A stretch of 64,000 nucleotides of DNA from Diaporthe sp. PMI_573. Its lineage: Eukaryota; Ascomycota; Sordariomycetes; Diaporthales; Diaporthaceae. The translations under genes were made by a program, and so were the position numbers. The notes under the pieces were generated by a model. The model saw nothing but the letters and a program-made list of their open reading frames with translations, was not told where the DNA came from and did no database searches. Below, in pieces: positions 42,701 to 56,087 of the stretch; positions within the stretch are counted from its first letter, which is position 1; every line of letters begins with the position of its first letter. The stretch lies in contig JAJTUP010000047.1 of the NCBI GenBank assembly GCA_021399435.1, positions 310,001-374,000 of the forward strand, written 5' to 3'.

Positions 42701-45700
42701 AGCACGAACCAACGCTCAACTTAAGCGAACTATTTCTGCCGCTGTTTGTGAGCGTGTATGATTGTGACTATCCTTGTCGCCCGACCAAGATCTATGAGAC
42801 TGTCCGTCACTTCATGGTCGCTGTGGGACGCAGTCGCTCCTCTCGAAGCCCAGGGCGACAGGAGACGTGGCTAACCCGCGCCAGAAAGCGACTGCGGCCC
42901 AGGTCAATTGGTGGAGCCTCTGTTCGTGTTAGATATTCAGGGTCCGTGTCGGGAACCACTTGTTTTCCAGCTAGTGGCGGCAACAATGCTGCAGCCAAAG
43001 GGGCACTGACGAATGACTACCCTGAACAAGTAAATTGCGCCGTGGGCAGCTTCGCGTCGCAAGCGACTTGGTTTGGCAGCTAGCCAGTGCGGATGTGGTC
43101 TCATCAACTCGACAGGACACCAGGCCACTCCAGTGTTACAAGAACACAAGTCTCCGGATTTGTAGGCTGCGGAGCTGAATGCCAACTTCAAATCTGTCAC
43201 GCAGCTGTGGGCAGCCTCCCGGACGTCTTCTTACAAATGCATGGGACCCGAGAGGTTGGCATGGCACCCGTTTTGACACCCTGCCCGGGCGCTCGATCGA
43301 CCATCGAAAATGGGGGCGAGGATGCAAGTTCAGCGGGTCGAATCTCAGACGCTGCGGTGCAGGGTTGATCTGTGCTGCAGTTAGGGAGCTCCATACAGCC
43401 GTATCAGGCGCCGCATGTCAGCAACAACTTTTCCCGTCGCACTTTACCTGAATAACAGGTACTTCACTGAGTTGAGGGACACCCATGTCCTCCGGAGCGA
43501 CGGTCAGGGCGTTCGATGGGCAGCAGGACTGTGGAGACGGCCGGCCGTCTCAGGGATCGGAGTGTCGTGTGCGCGCGCCGCCAACTACGCCGCCAACTAG
43601 CCGAACAGTGGTTGCCGGCCCCTTGGTTAGAGGCTGTGCGCGAAAGTTTGTTTATGCGGCTTCACATGCCTGTTTGCCAGAAATTGACGCTCCTGTTGGG
43701 TGATGCAGTGGAGTCATACGGCACCATTACTCCCATACCGTGTTCCCATTCCATTGCTACTTTTGCCATGTCAGGCCCTACTCAGGGCCTGCACACCTGA
43801 AGCCACCATGCAATCAGTCCATTCTGATGGCTGGCTTGCCAGGCTCGCTGGTCGAATTGCCTGTTTGCTTTGCCTGCCCGGGCACAGGGAGCTGGCCTCG
43901 GCCAATCTCACGAGACCCCGAGATGGGACAGGGTATTGGTGAGGTTGGAGGCGCAACCGCCATTGTCCAATCAAGGCTTGAGGCGTTATGGTCGCTGAAG
44001 CCGAAGCTGGGGAGTGCCGGCGAGAATTAGCCCCCCGCCTGCAGGAATAGATCGGGATGACTCGGAGCCAGATGCGACGGGAAAATCCAAAGCCAAGCGA
44101 AGTTGAGTTCTGGAACGCGCGTAGAATGTCTACTGGTGTATACAGGAGTCAGCTGCGCACCTCGTTGCAGGCGGCCAGGCGGCCAGGCGGCCGGGCAGCG
44201 CCAGACCAAGGAGGAGGAGATGATTGTCGTTCCGATGCTGTTACAGTGTGGTTTTATGATACCTCATTCACAGGCTTCCTGCTGCCGTGGGGGGTTCGCA
44301 CATTGCCATAGTACAGGGCCCCGGCTGACATATAGTAATGTGCACACACAAGGGCACTTTAGACCCCTGTCGGCAACGGTGGGTGCAGCTGGGTATCCGG
44401 TACATTGGGGTCATCTGGTGACGACAGGGCCTGGACTGAAAATGGTCACAGCGCCCACTGGATTCCGGATGGCTGGCTGGGCTGGGCTGGCTGAAGGGAC
44501 AAGGCAGACAAGCCGGGCCAGGCTGGAAAGTCTTGTTGAAAGCGACCCAACACAGCGGGCGCCAGCTGGATTGGAGCTAGAGTGTGGCATGTTAAGGTGC
44601 GTCAGAACATTTCGTCGAGGCAGTCCAGCCATGACGCCGTCACCTGGATCTGGTGCACGCATGTGTGGTGTGACATGAGGGAGGCGGTAGCAGCAGGATG
44701 AGCACCTGTCAGCGCCCGCGCGGGATGGCGAGGCTGGTCTCGACACCCCGAGGTGCGGGCGGGAGTTCGTGGGAAGGCCGAGTGACCACTATGCCACACT
44801 GTCAGTGTAAGCTCATCTTGCCCCAAAGCGAGGGGGTCCAATGGAATGGATGGCGGATGTGGGTGTTGGCGTGGGTGACGAGTGGGTGCGAAGCATGGGT
44901 GCCGTGCGGGCTGTGGGCGGTGGAGGTGTGTGGGGGTTTCGAGCACAGACGAACACCCACTCTGCGTGTATGCGTGTATGCCTGTACTGTATGCCTGTCT
45001 GGTCCCACAGGCGGTGATACTCACCACCACCGCCACCACTCCCACGGTACAGTCGTGCCTGCCATCATCCATCATCATCACCAGCTTCTCAGCCGCAATG
45101 GTGTGCCTTTCTCAAGCTCCCATGCCATGATGATCAGGGTACAGGACGGAGGCGACACGACAGGCCCACAAGCCCACAGGATGGTGGACTGCTTTCACGA
45201 CCATCGTCTTGCTGCACGAGACTCAACATCATCCACCAATCCTGTCCAGTCCTCCTCTCCAGGCTGACGACATATGCGCGCAACACAGCAGCTCAGGGAC
45301 CTCAAAACCACGGTTTGTTTACACAGATACAGTACACAGTAGTGTACAAAGTCGTGGTTTAAAAGTACCTGTCCCAAGGGCAGCCTCGGAACTGGACACA
45401 GATTTGAGTGCCGAGGAAGCCCCGGCGGCGTCCTCGATACCATGTCTGTCATCTTGCCAGCCACAGCGCCACGCTCGCAGTCTCAGTAATTGCCATGGGA
45501 ATGTCGCAATGTGTAGTTACTAGTCTCTCCTCGACACGGACTATATACCGACAGCCGCGAGTATTTGTGCATTTTTAAGCGCCCGCCACGCACTGTCTGG
45601 CATCGCTGGGGCCGCCGACCCTCCCGTCGCATCACTCACTTGCTTCGCAATTACCCAGCCAGCAGTCAGCAACTCTGGATAAGAATATCTCCGGTCGTGG

Positions 45701-48700
45701 AGGGGCAAGGTGAGGAGGATCAGAACATCTACTACACCCATAAAGCGCTAAGCACACGCTACGCTCCGGTCGGACTGCCGCGGAAGCAACGTCGACATCC
45801 GCATTCCCGTCGGTGATGAACATCTGGACTACACTATGTGGACGCTGCTCGTTGCTGCACCTGACCTGACGTCAACCACGGCATGTCCCAGGCAGCCGAG
45901 GAGCTTGAGGTGAAGCGACATTCAAGGGCCTTTTGACAATCTGCCTCCGGCCGACCTGGGAGTCTGGGAGTGTGTATTGGTATACCTGGGTCTTGAGTCG
46001 ACAGCGCCGTTCCGCCATTCCCACCCGCCGCCGCATCACCGGCCAACTTCCGTGGATCTGCGGAGAGCTCAGCCGCACCATACCAAGCGTGCCTCTTTTG
46101 TCTCGCTCCAGGGCCTCATCTTGAGTGTTGCCCTTGCGAAATCATCATTGTGGGTGCAGTTCGGCGCCCAGAGACCTCGGAACCCGGGAATCTCGTGGGT
46201 TCGAGGCAGAATGCCACCTATTCCCAGTTTTTGTTTTTTCCATTTCCCAGCCAGGCAGGGACCAACGGTTGCCCCACAGTCCTGCTTGGTATCAAATGAC
46301 AACCGTAGACGAGTCACCCGCAGAGACATTGTGTGTACCCTCGGTGCACGATCCGTCGGCTCAGATCTTACCTGTCCTCCATGACGTCTCAATCGCCTCA
46401 GAGGTGCCGGGTGAGCACACGCGAGCACGGCGGCACTCAGACTACGGCTGTACGCTCAACCGGCCGGGTTCGAAGGGGCCGATCTACGCTGCGACGCCGA
46501 TGGGTGAGCAGGCCACAGCAACCGCACACCAAGCTGTACCGAGTAGCGTTGCTGTTGCAGCTCCTCACACGGAGCAAGCCATCCTTGCCGATCACGGCCC
46601 AGCTACTCGCGCGCATCCTTGCCGGTACCGACTACATTCGAGCTCCTTCATCCGTGCTTGCAGGAGGAAACCCCACGCTGCCAACCCTGTCTGCATCACT
46701 AGCTCCAAAGCCTCACACCATGTCCAGCATGCCCGCTTCAGCACGTCCTTAACACCGAGGGGCTGACTCTCGGTGCACGCGGGTTTCCCACTGCAGCTGA
46801 GCAAGCATTGCCTGCTGTATGGCCTCACATCACTCCTGCTGTGTGCCAGGATATGCAACCTCGAGTCTAGACTGCATGCACAGGTTATTTCATGTATATG
46901 TCACAAAGTCGGGATGTCCATCGGGTGCTCAACTGCCCCCACACGAGCTCGGTGTCGCAGGCGTAACGGGATGTTCTCCTCCTAGCTTCCTGGATGCACG
47001 CAAGCATGCCCCGAAATCCGCCCGCGAGTTTTGGGGAACGTGCCTGGATCTTCCAGCGGCTGTCGTTTGCAATAATCCCACCTGAACTCTGCCTGTCCCG
47101 GTCTCCACATGGAAAGACGGTTGACGAGTTCAAGGCCGAGACTACGGTTTTCAGACAGGGAAGAAGCCTTGCTTCCAGACACTAGCAGCACTGGGCCACT
47201 CAGAAGGAAGATTTCGGAAAGGGGTGGGATGGCCTAATTAAAGGCTGGACAGTCCATGCCAATCCTCACTCACGTCCCGGGAAAACTTAGAAGCCCCTAG
47301 CGTACCAGGGACCGACCGAGATGCGTCACCAATCCACTGGGCCGGTGGTGCTGTGAGAGGAGAGATTTGTGCATCGCGGAAGTTGGCGATGCCCTCGCAA
47401 TGGCTATTACCTGCCAGTCTTCTAACGCTTTCCTGGGAATATCCCATCCCAAACCTGCAGGACTTCCCACGTAGCCACTCTGCTGCAGGCATTGAGTCCT
47501 ATTAAAAAGAAGAAGGGAAAAAAAACCAAACGGCACGAGTGGATGACCGCAATAATCCATGTCTCGTGGCAAGGACATCTCGAGGACCCTTAAAAAACGG
47601 CCTGAACAGGGGCCCTGTGGTGGACGATCAACGGCACCGTTGTGCGTCAGGCTGCAGAGACGATTGACCAGCCCGCCCGCCAGCCAGCCCGCCCGCCAGC
47701 CAGCCATCCGATGTCTACTTCAGGCAAAATGTCTCGTTCTTCTGCATCCCAAGTGGCCCCGCCCACCTTCGCGTGCGCAGGGACCCACCCGCGTAGGAGG
47801 ATCCACCCCTGGTCCTGCGCTTTTGCAGGTTAAGCCGAAAGAAAGGCCTGCGACTGCTGCAAGATGCTGGCGCTGCTGGGATCAGAGTGGCCGAGCGAGA
47901 TGCTAGAGGCCAGCAGGTGGAGCAGTCCTCATCAGTCGCTCCGATGGGCATCCACAACCAACACCACCACCACCGCTTCCGCAACTCGGTTTTGCGCCGT
48001 GCCCTGTTGATGCGCATGCACATTTATCTGTAGCCGAGTGTCTCTCGACGGGCGTAATAGCAACAGTAATGGAATCTGGGATGGACCTTAATGTGTGCGT
48101 ACGCACCTACGTGCGGGTGAAGAGGGCGGGATTGAGAGGAGACGACGAGAACACATATTTGTACAAGGGCAGAGGGATCGGTCAGATCACATCGGCTCGT
48201 GTCGTGTCGTGTCGTGTCATGCTCTCTGTTCTGCTTTTTGTCGTATGGCACATCGATGATTTTCCGCCGTCCCCCTTGCCTGCAAGCCCCAAGTCCACCC
48301 CGAGCCTGACTCTTGAATCGCACCTTTGGTCCCGACAACTCTATTATTACCGCCCTTGGTTGGCCAGGGCTTGCAATATTCCACTTTCTACCGACCAGGT
48401 TGCTGCTTGGACCTGGGTGACCGCTGCTCGGCTTGTGCGCACCCCCGGCTCTACTGTGTAGTAGCATCAGCAAGAAAAAGAAGAGGCACGCCATCAACCG
48501 CCGGGCCAGTGGACCAGACCGGAGACCAGGGAAGACCAGGCAAGACAGGCCACACAAAACTACGGGACTGACAGTCAGGGCCACCAAAAGGACCGCCAGT
48601 CCAACCCAGCCCGTGCGTGTGCTTGTAGGGAGGGGTGTGTGGGTGGGTGGGTGTGTGTGTTAGTGAGTGAGGGAGTGAGACAGACAGGAGGGAGAGAGAG

Positions 48701-48705
48701 AGAGA

Positions 48706-48740
<35 letters not shown>

Positions 48741-48947
48741 CACGCGCGGGTGCAGGTGCAGGTGCGACCAGCCGAACGTGGGGTAGAGCCTCCGGGATCC
48801 TCTCTTGTCTCTGGTCTCTGCTTGGACGGTACAAGTCCCAGGAAATTCCCCCCCCATTCTGGCCGAAGTCCTCCCGCTTCCCTCTCTTCAGCCACCCCAT
48901 CCCTCTCAGAAGCAAAGTTCAAAGCCGACTCGACTCGTCCGTACGAC
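39783..48947. other. About 9.2 kb without a supported gene, upstream of the AreA homologue
   Basis: Base composition is ordinary, not RIP-like, yet no domain, long codon-biased frame or splice-linked exon set was found on either strand. It holds many small tandem tracts: GGCCAGGC units near 44168, GCCAGCCC units near 47665, GTGTC units near 48198, a C14 tract near 42089, and a long GA/GT microsatellite near 48690-48740. It must include the promoters of the WSC gene (-) and of the GATA factor (+). A noncoding RNA is possible but cannot be shown. Confidence 0.5.
48690..48740. repeat. GA/GT microsatellite in the AreA leader region
   Basis: (GA)n from about 48691 runs into (GT)n up to 48740, about 210 bp before the start codon of the GATA factor. 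It is probably in the promoter or 5' leader, where length change could affect expression; that is inference. Confidence 0.8.
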
Positions 48948-51900
48948 ATGGCCGCCATATCGACGTCGAGTCCCCTGACCTCAATGAGCCCTACCTCAAC
49001 AGAGCACGACTTCCGATTCCCACGAAGGCCCGCCGACAGCGGCTCCGGCGATATCAAGCCGGAGCAATCAGAGCGCTCCGCTTACGCGAGGACTAACAAG
49101 AGTACCGGTACCGCCTCACTTATCGCCAACCAGAGCCCCAACACCACCCACAGGACCAGCACCAGCACCAGCACCAACAAGCCCAAGAACGCCGCAGACA
49201 TGCGCGGCAGCCTGAAGGAGGTCCGCTTTGATCTCTCAAAGACATTCGACAATGCACGAGGCAGCTTGTCCAAGACGGACGCTTTCGCTGGTTTCCAGGA
49301 CGGCATCGCAGGGATGAGTACCAGCCCGAGCCATCTGGGCAAGGAGGACCCGCTGGCCGCCCAGGTCTGGCGCTTCTTCAGCAAGACGAAGCAGAGCTTG
49401 CCCAACCAGGAGCGCATGGAGAACCTCACATGGCGCATGATGCACACCAGTTTGCGCAAGCAGCGGCTCGCCAACGATGAGTCTTCCAGGTACGCTTGTC
49501 TGGCCCGGTACCTGCGCGACGCCAGCAATGGGTCACCTCGATGCATTGGCCATGCCGTGCGAAGGAATGATAAGGTGCTAACCTGCCATTTTCTTACAAA
49601 GTTCCGGTGGGAATGCTCCCAGCGGCATCGCCCAGTTGCGAAAATCATCTGAGCAGACCATCTCGACCTCTGACCCCATGAACCTCGACGACTTCCTCGT
49701 CGCTGACAACATCGCGACCCCCGCCGGCACCGCTGGTAGCCCTTCACCCCAGCTCTCGAAGCGAGGCGAAGATAAGCCAACGCGCTCACATATCACGGCC
49801 ATCCCCATCAAACATCGCCAGGCTTCTCTCCCCCACTTCGTTCCTCAGTCTGTCCCTGTCCCTGCTCACGCGCCCAATGTCCAGCACGAGTTTGGTTATA
49901 TCACAAGGCACCACAGGAAGACAAGCATTGACGAGAGGCGGGTAAGCAATTTGATCTTGAGATCGGGATCAACGAGGCAGGCTAGTCTGTCCTGACTCGG
50001 CCCTGACTTGATCCCCCTTGCGCAAAGATTCGATCACAACTGACAATTTCCAGACTCGCAAGCGGCCAGCCGACTTCTCGCCTCACGTGTCCGGCATTGG
50101 TGGTCTCGAAGGGGACAGTGACTTCCATGAATACACGCTCGATCATCCCAATACCTCCGGCATTGGCCACGCGCCCGCTCAGCCCAGCGTGCCATTCCCG
50201 CTGGACACTTTCCAGATGGAGAGCGACCCCATCATCACTTCCGCGGGGCCTTTCCAGCAGAACTTCGGCTTTTCCCCGGGCACCTCCCCGATGGCGCACC
50301 ACGGAGCGTTCGCCAACATGTACAACAACCAAAACATGCCCTCCTCGGCCGTCCAGAACACGGAGTTCTACTCACCGCCTGGGTCGGCCTACCAATCCGC
50401 CGTTTCCACACCCCATCCCATCAACGAGGAACCCTTCTACTTTGGCTCCATGGACGTCCGTCATCAACGACCACACCCATTCCGGCCAGCCCCGACGAAC
50501 ATGGCCAATTCGATGCCTAACCAGTTCATGTACAACCCGTCCAATGGCAATCCCATGTTCCCCACCACCTCTGGGGCAGATCCTACCTCCGCTTTCGCCG
50601 CCAGCAATTCCTTCGGTCACATTGACCCCAGTCAGGTCTTTGCGGATCACTCTGTCCGGTCTCCCGGCGTGAGTATAATGCCGGACAGCAATGGTATGTT
50701 CAGCTTTGGACCAGATTCGGATGATGGGGAGGAAGATGTTGGTGCCTTCGCCGACCGCAACATGACGATGCCACATGACTTCTCCTCGACCGAGTTTGAC
50801 GCAGAGGGAATGCCATCGCATAGCAACGCGATGCAATGGGATGCCTCCTTGCCCGGGCAGTTCAGCACCCAGGCTGCACGTTACCCGGGTGGGCCGCCTG
50901 CTGCCAAGCGGGTCACCATCGGTGGAACGACAACAGATTATGTGGAGTCCAACGATTGGGAAGGCGGCAATCTCGGCCGAAGTCAGTCTCAGTCATTCCG
51001 ACATGGCGGAGACCGCCGACAGAAAGTGCCACGAACTGCATCGACCCCGGCGGTGAACCGAGGCAATGCTTTCGATCGCCTCTCGCGATCCAATCCCAAC
51101 TCTCCACCGGCAGATGGGGCTGGCCACGCCTCTGGATACTCGTCTGTGAACCCCAGCAGGCCGTCCTCGCCCCCAGGTTCAAAGAACGGCTCGTCGACAA
51201 ATCTCCAGGCTGCTAACAACTCGTCAACCGACGGAACCGCTCCAACCACATGCACAAACTGCTTCACCCAGACCACGCCTCTTTGGCGCCGCAACCCTGA
51301 GGGTCAGCCGCTTTGTAATGCGTGTGGTCTGTTCTTGAAGCTTCACGGCGTTGTCAGGCCGCTTAGTTTGAAGACGGATGTCATCAAGAAGCGAAACCGC
51401 GGATCCGGCAACAGCTTGCCAGTAGGCGGAACAAGTACACGGTCGGGAAAGAAGAATGCCAGCGTACATGCTTCGCACAACAATTCTGGGACCAATACTC
51501 GCAAGAACTCCTCGCTCGCCATCTCCTCGTCGGCTAGTAACATTGTTAGCCAGGCCTCGACGCCTCCGGCGACCAACCGCGCCAGTAGCGTCAACGCCAG
51601 CGATTCCCCAGCCAGCGGCGGCCCGTCTGGCGGAAACACTGCTGGGAGCAGCCCAACAAGTTTCCACGGAAACGCAGGCACGGCGAATGGTGCAGTGGGT
51701 GGGAAGGGCGTAGTGCCCATTGCAGCGGCCCCACCGAAGTCCACCCCGGGGCCTGGGGCTTCCGCACTACCGCGGACAGTTGCAGTATCTGCCAAGCGAC
51801 AGCGTAGACACAGCAAGAGCGCAGCCGACAACGCTGGAATGGACATTGACAGCCCCGAAAACTCGACCGGGTCCAACGAGACAGCCCGTTCGATTGGTTC

Positions 51901-52093
51901 GAGCAGTGGATTCGGTGCCATGTCGAATTCAGCCAACCTGGGCCTCGCCAATGGCTTCGGCATGACGCAGAGGCCCATGGTTGGCTCTGGCATGATGACG
52001 GGCATGGCTGCTGGCCAACCGCCCGTGACGGTGGCGCCTAATGGCACCGGCACTGGGCCCCAGGAATGGGAGTGGCTGACCATGAGTCTTTGA
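48948..52093 (+). CDS. areA: GATA transcription factor AreA/NIT2, global nitrogen regulator
   Basis: Three exons (48948-49489, 49602-49941, 50054-52093; both introns 112 bp) give 973 residues, in the range of AreA/NIT2 proteins. It activates nitrogen-utilisation genes when ammonium and glutamine are scarce. The family N-terminal block is present as [20 protein letters not shown] and [25 protein letters not shown] opens exon 3. The GATA finger reads [15 protein letters not shown] and [20 protein letters not shown] (zinc cysteines 694, 697, 715, 718). The last residues EWEWLTMSL are the conserved C-terminal tail that binds the repressor Nmr. The frame is open upstream through a microsatellite, but the ATG at 48948 fits best. 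Confidence 0.96.
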
Positions 52094-53797
52094 ATGCCCC
52101 GGCGAGACAGACCTGCATGTCGAAAGGCGTTTACGGTTGTTGCATTGATACGCACCATTGAGTCGCGTTATCAGCTATTTTATATAAACTCGATGATATC
52201 ACTACAGTCGCCCGGAGCTAGGCAAAGGGTGCTTCGCTTCATACTCGCGGCATGGCGTGGACTGCATGCCGGGGCTCGGTGGTTGACAACTCCTTCCACC
52301 TCTATTTTGGAATATTGGCATTCAGCTTGGCGCGCTCTGACTTTCGAAGTGGGGTTGGGTCTCACGAATCTTACGCTTTACAATGTCTTTAAACTCTTTA
52401 CCGGAACCAAAGCACTTGAGTGCCCAGCCCACTAATCATTATTTCGGCGGCGACGACGATGAATCCTTCCGATCGATTGACCAATTCGATAAATGACTGT
52501 CGGTGCGGCCGTTTCGCAACAGGACCGGATCCGTTCGGATTCATCCAGAACTCTGATCCTTTGGTCCTGAGTGACGGCCCGAAGTCTGCGGAACGGAATG
52601 CGGTGGAGAGGCAATGTCGGGATATAGACCGGTTCCAAGAGCTGCTCTGACACCCAAGGCTGTCTCTGGACGCGACTTGGCTCATGGGTTTTAAACGCAC
52701 CGTTACGAGAGGGTACTTTACGGGGTATTTTTTTTTTTTTTTTTTTTTTATCAAGCGAGCTCGGGCGGTTCTGACGATTTTACAACACCCTCACTCCGGC
52801 CATTTGGTTTCGGGCCGAGGCCTTTGGGCACTGAGGGTATCAAATGCTGTTTTCATCCGCTAGATATGATGATTTTCCGAGATGGCTGTATATTTTGCGG
52901 AGCGGGTTTAGCCAGAGCGTGGGCTTTTATTCTCATTTGCGCCTGTTGTGCGCGTGTGTCGTGTAGAGATTTAGTGGATACCCCGCGGATTTGTGTACGT
53001 TGCAACAAGAGATGGTGGTTTGGCAGCGATACATATGAGTATTACTTGTGAGCGATTTGATCCTCCGAAGACTGGAATTATTTACACGGAGAGACGGGAG
53101 TTCTCTAAGAGGATTTCCCTCTTTGCTCCTCGATAGATGATTTTCCAGCTATATCGAGAGAAAGAATGAAAGCAAGATCTGAATCAAATTGACAGTTACT
53201 CTGTGCCTGCGATACAAATGTAAAGATGCAGGAACATCTCATCTCGCAGTGAGTAGAGATCGACACAAGCCGTACGATTCTGAAGTTGGTGAATCTGGTC
53301 CCGTCAACAGATTGCTCCCAATGGCCACAGCATAGGATAAGGGGAGTCCACCTCCAGGACACTCTAAGGCTCTAACACTCCGAAATCACGGTCTGCAAAG
53401 TTTTGTGGAGCCCAGGTCCATATTGGAGACGGTGTTGAAACCATGCCTGGTTCTTTCCTGGCAAACCGGGGTTGTTTGATTTAACAAAGTACAAACACAA
53501 CGCTTTTGACTTAGTATACTGTTATAGTAACACAGCCAATATTTAAAGGGGGAAAACGTTATTATAGAGTCCCTATAGCTCATAGAGCCTCTATAGCTCA
53601 CTTATCTCTAGTCTAGATTCTATAGAAAGTTATTCTATAAAACTTAATATAATTATAATTTATAATCTTATATCTAAGCTCTGGAACACAGTTTTATTTA
53701 TATAGAAAATATATTAGCTACGGGTATACCTTGTTCTAGAAATCTCTTGGCTTGGAATTAATTACTGTATTAAGGAAAGTGCTAAGCAAAGTTCTCT
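52094..53797. other. Intergenic, turning AT-rich toward the retrotransposon
   Basis: No supported gene. A run of 22 T lies at 52728-52749. From about 53510 the sequence becomes very AT-rich although it lies outside the 5' LTR, so it may be part of an older repeat into which the retrotransposon inserted. Confidence 0.45.
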
Positions 53798-53802
53798 AAA
53801 TA
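53798..53802. repeat. Left target-site duplication AAATA
   Basis: AAATA directly before the TG of the 5' LTR, repeated exactly after the 3' LTR at 61483-61487. A 5 bp duplication is normal for Ty3/gypsy integrases. Confidence 0.9.
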
Positions 53803-53996
53803 TGTAACGGCCGGGCGGAAGCCACGGGGAAGCCCCGGTGTAGCCCCGGCAAAGGCCCTTCTAAAAAGGGACCCGAAGCCCCCACGTCTCAGACTTAAGG
53901 GGGGCAAGAATCAGTCTTGCACCATACCTATACCTAATATACATGCTAGCCTTCCCAGTTTACCAGACCATCGTGCCTAGTATAGAGCCCATTATA
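53803..53996 (+). repeat. 5' LTR
   Basis: 194 bp, TGTAACGGCCGGGCGG to CCCATTATA. The terminal CA has become TA. Compared with the 3' LTR there are about 13 differences, all transitions, most of them CpA to TpA or TpG to TpA in this copy. Confidence 0.92.
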
Positions 53997-55052
53997 ATTC
54001 TAATTCTTCTTACCACACTACCCACGATGCTACTAAAGACTAGTAAAAGAAGGGAAAGATCCTAAGAAAGTTACGACAATGCTAAGGGTAGCTTGGGAAT
54101 ACTTTAGCTTGATAATACCCTGGTACGAGAACAGGAATATAATTAACTACTTTAATAAAGAATCGATGCTCTGGAAGTAGCTTAAATAACTATTAAAGTT
54201 AAGTTGAAAGACCTAAAGCTGGCTAATATTACTTCACTACCTATAGCCTACACCCTTTAGCAATACAACAGCTAGATAATAGATATAGAAAGGGCCTATA
54301 TCTTATAACTATAAACTCTCTATGATAATAAGACGAAAGTAATATATGTGTTAGACTATGTTGAGAAGGAGTATTGAAACTGCTAGAATACTTATATAAA
54401 ATCCTTAAAAAGAGGAGACGAGTCTATATTTAACTATTATAAGTAGGATAAGTTTAAGACTTTTAGCTCTAATTTTAAGAAGGATCCCTAAGGTATATCA
54501 AGCATTATTTAAAACTTGATTAATGCTGCTTACCAACGAGAAAACTAAGATCTATAGACCTTTTACTAGTACCTTGAAATGTTAGAATTAAAACAAGAAA
54601 TAAGAAGTAATAGTTTAAGGGCTGAATTCTTTCTCTCAAGGTTATTAGGATAGATATTACTAGAGATTTAAATAAAATATACCCTAAGTATACTAGAGAC
54701 CAGAGATAAGATGGTTAGAGTTGCCTAAGTGATTTGGGTTAATACCCTAGAGAGGGTTAAAAAGAGAAAATATGAGGAGGTAGGCCTGAAACAAGGGAAA
54801 ACTGGCAGAACCCCTAACAAGAAAGGATAAGAAAAAAACTTCTCAAGAAGTGTTAGAGAAGGAAACTTCTTAGGAAGTATTATAAATTTAAGGGGAAGAA
54901 CTCTAAATAACCCCTAGCCGCGAGGCCAAGGTAGAGGCTGAGGATTCCAGGGCAGGGGTTCTTACACCCTGCTAAATTAGAATACTTAGGGAAGTACCTC
55001 TAAAGTAACCCTAAAGCTAAATCCTCTAGATAAAATAGGTAAGATAACTATA

Positions 55053-55094
55053 TACTATAGGTATGGAAGTACCTACTACTATGCTCTAAACTAT
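55053..55094 (+). pseudogene. gag zinc knuckle with all ligands mutated
   Basis: The 14-codon spacing of a C-x2-C-x4-H-x4-C knuckle is kept, but each ligand codon now reads Tyr (TAC or TAT). All four changes fit single transitions (TGY to TAY, CAC to TAC). It lies in the same frame as the pol domains, so gag and pol were probably one open frame. Confidence 0.65.
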
Positions 55095-56087
55095 CCAGTA
55101 CTGGTGGAAACTATAGTATTGGTAAATTAAGTATGAGGCCGTGGTAACTATCAGTCTAGGGGCTATCAAGGTTAGAACTAAGGGAGAGGGAGTCGAAGTA
55201 CCTCTTAACCACCTATAGGAACAGTGTCCAAGGTTAAAGAGAGGAACTAATAACTATACCTAGAAGTAGAAAAAGAGATAATTAAAGTCTAAGAGATATT
55301 TATAATCTTAGGTAAAGTAACTATAAAGTATAGTTAAAGATGTGTTAAGGTTAATCTAGATATACAAGTATAAGTAGACTTAATTAGTATTTCTTTTATT
55401 AAGAAGTTTAGCCTTAAATTATCCATAAAGACATTAGTATCTATGGTAGGAATCCAAGAAACCACGGTTCCTACTTATAGTGTCTATCAAGTACCTTTAT
55501 TACTTAAGGACTATTTTGGAAATTAGAGAAAGGAGATGTGAGATTGTGTTGTAATTAAAAGGAAACGCTTGAAGTCTGTTTTGCTATTAGGTACCCTAGG
55601 TTTAAAATATTTTTAAATAAGGCTTGAAAGCTATCTAAAGGATTAGTAGCTTTAGTAGGATAAGATTTATATAATAGAACAGACTATAAAGTCTTTTATA
55701 AGGAATTAAGGGAAAGTCTTCTATTATTATATAGTCCTTCCTACTACTAAACCTTCTAGTCTGGTAAAATAAAAAGGGAGAAGTTAGTAGGAGCCCTAAA
55801 GGATGGATGAAGAGGAGAAGTCACCCCTAGATTCGTCTTAGATATACCTATAACTAAAGAGATTAGAGGAGTTTTTCATTAAGGACTAGGCTAAGGAATT
55901 ACTACTAAGAAGGAAAGTAGATTATATAATAGAGCTAGAAAAGGGGACTTCGCCCCCTTTTCTACCCCTACACCTACTCTTATTAATAGAATTTAAGGTC
56001 TTAAGAAAATAGCTCGAAGAGAGTTTAAAGTCAGGGCAAATTACCCATAGTAAAAGTCCTGCTAGTACACTAGTTTTATTTATACTA

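Noticed and set aside
46440..46480. Possible tRNA T-arm (GGGTTCGAA)
   Set aside because: No matching acceptor, D or anticodon stems are found around it; no other tRNA or 5S rRNA candidate was convincing.
47660..47710. CRISPR-like array in the GCCAGCCC repeats
   Set aside because: It is a simple tandem tract without spacers, in a eukaryotic genome.
40000..48600. Many 60-230 codon open frames in the gene desert
   Set aside because: None shows a domain, membrane pattern or splice-linked partner, and they occur on both strands at the density expected by chance in GC-balanced DNA.
48639..48947. N-terminal extension of the AreA homologue
   Set aside because: The frame is open, but it translates a GA/GT microsatellite (CVCVCVCV) and is unlike AreA N-termini; the ATG at 48948 is better.
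49490..50053. The two AreA introns as a repeat pair because both are 112 bp
   Set aside because: Their sequences do not align; equal length is coincidence.
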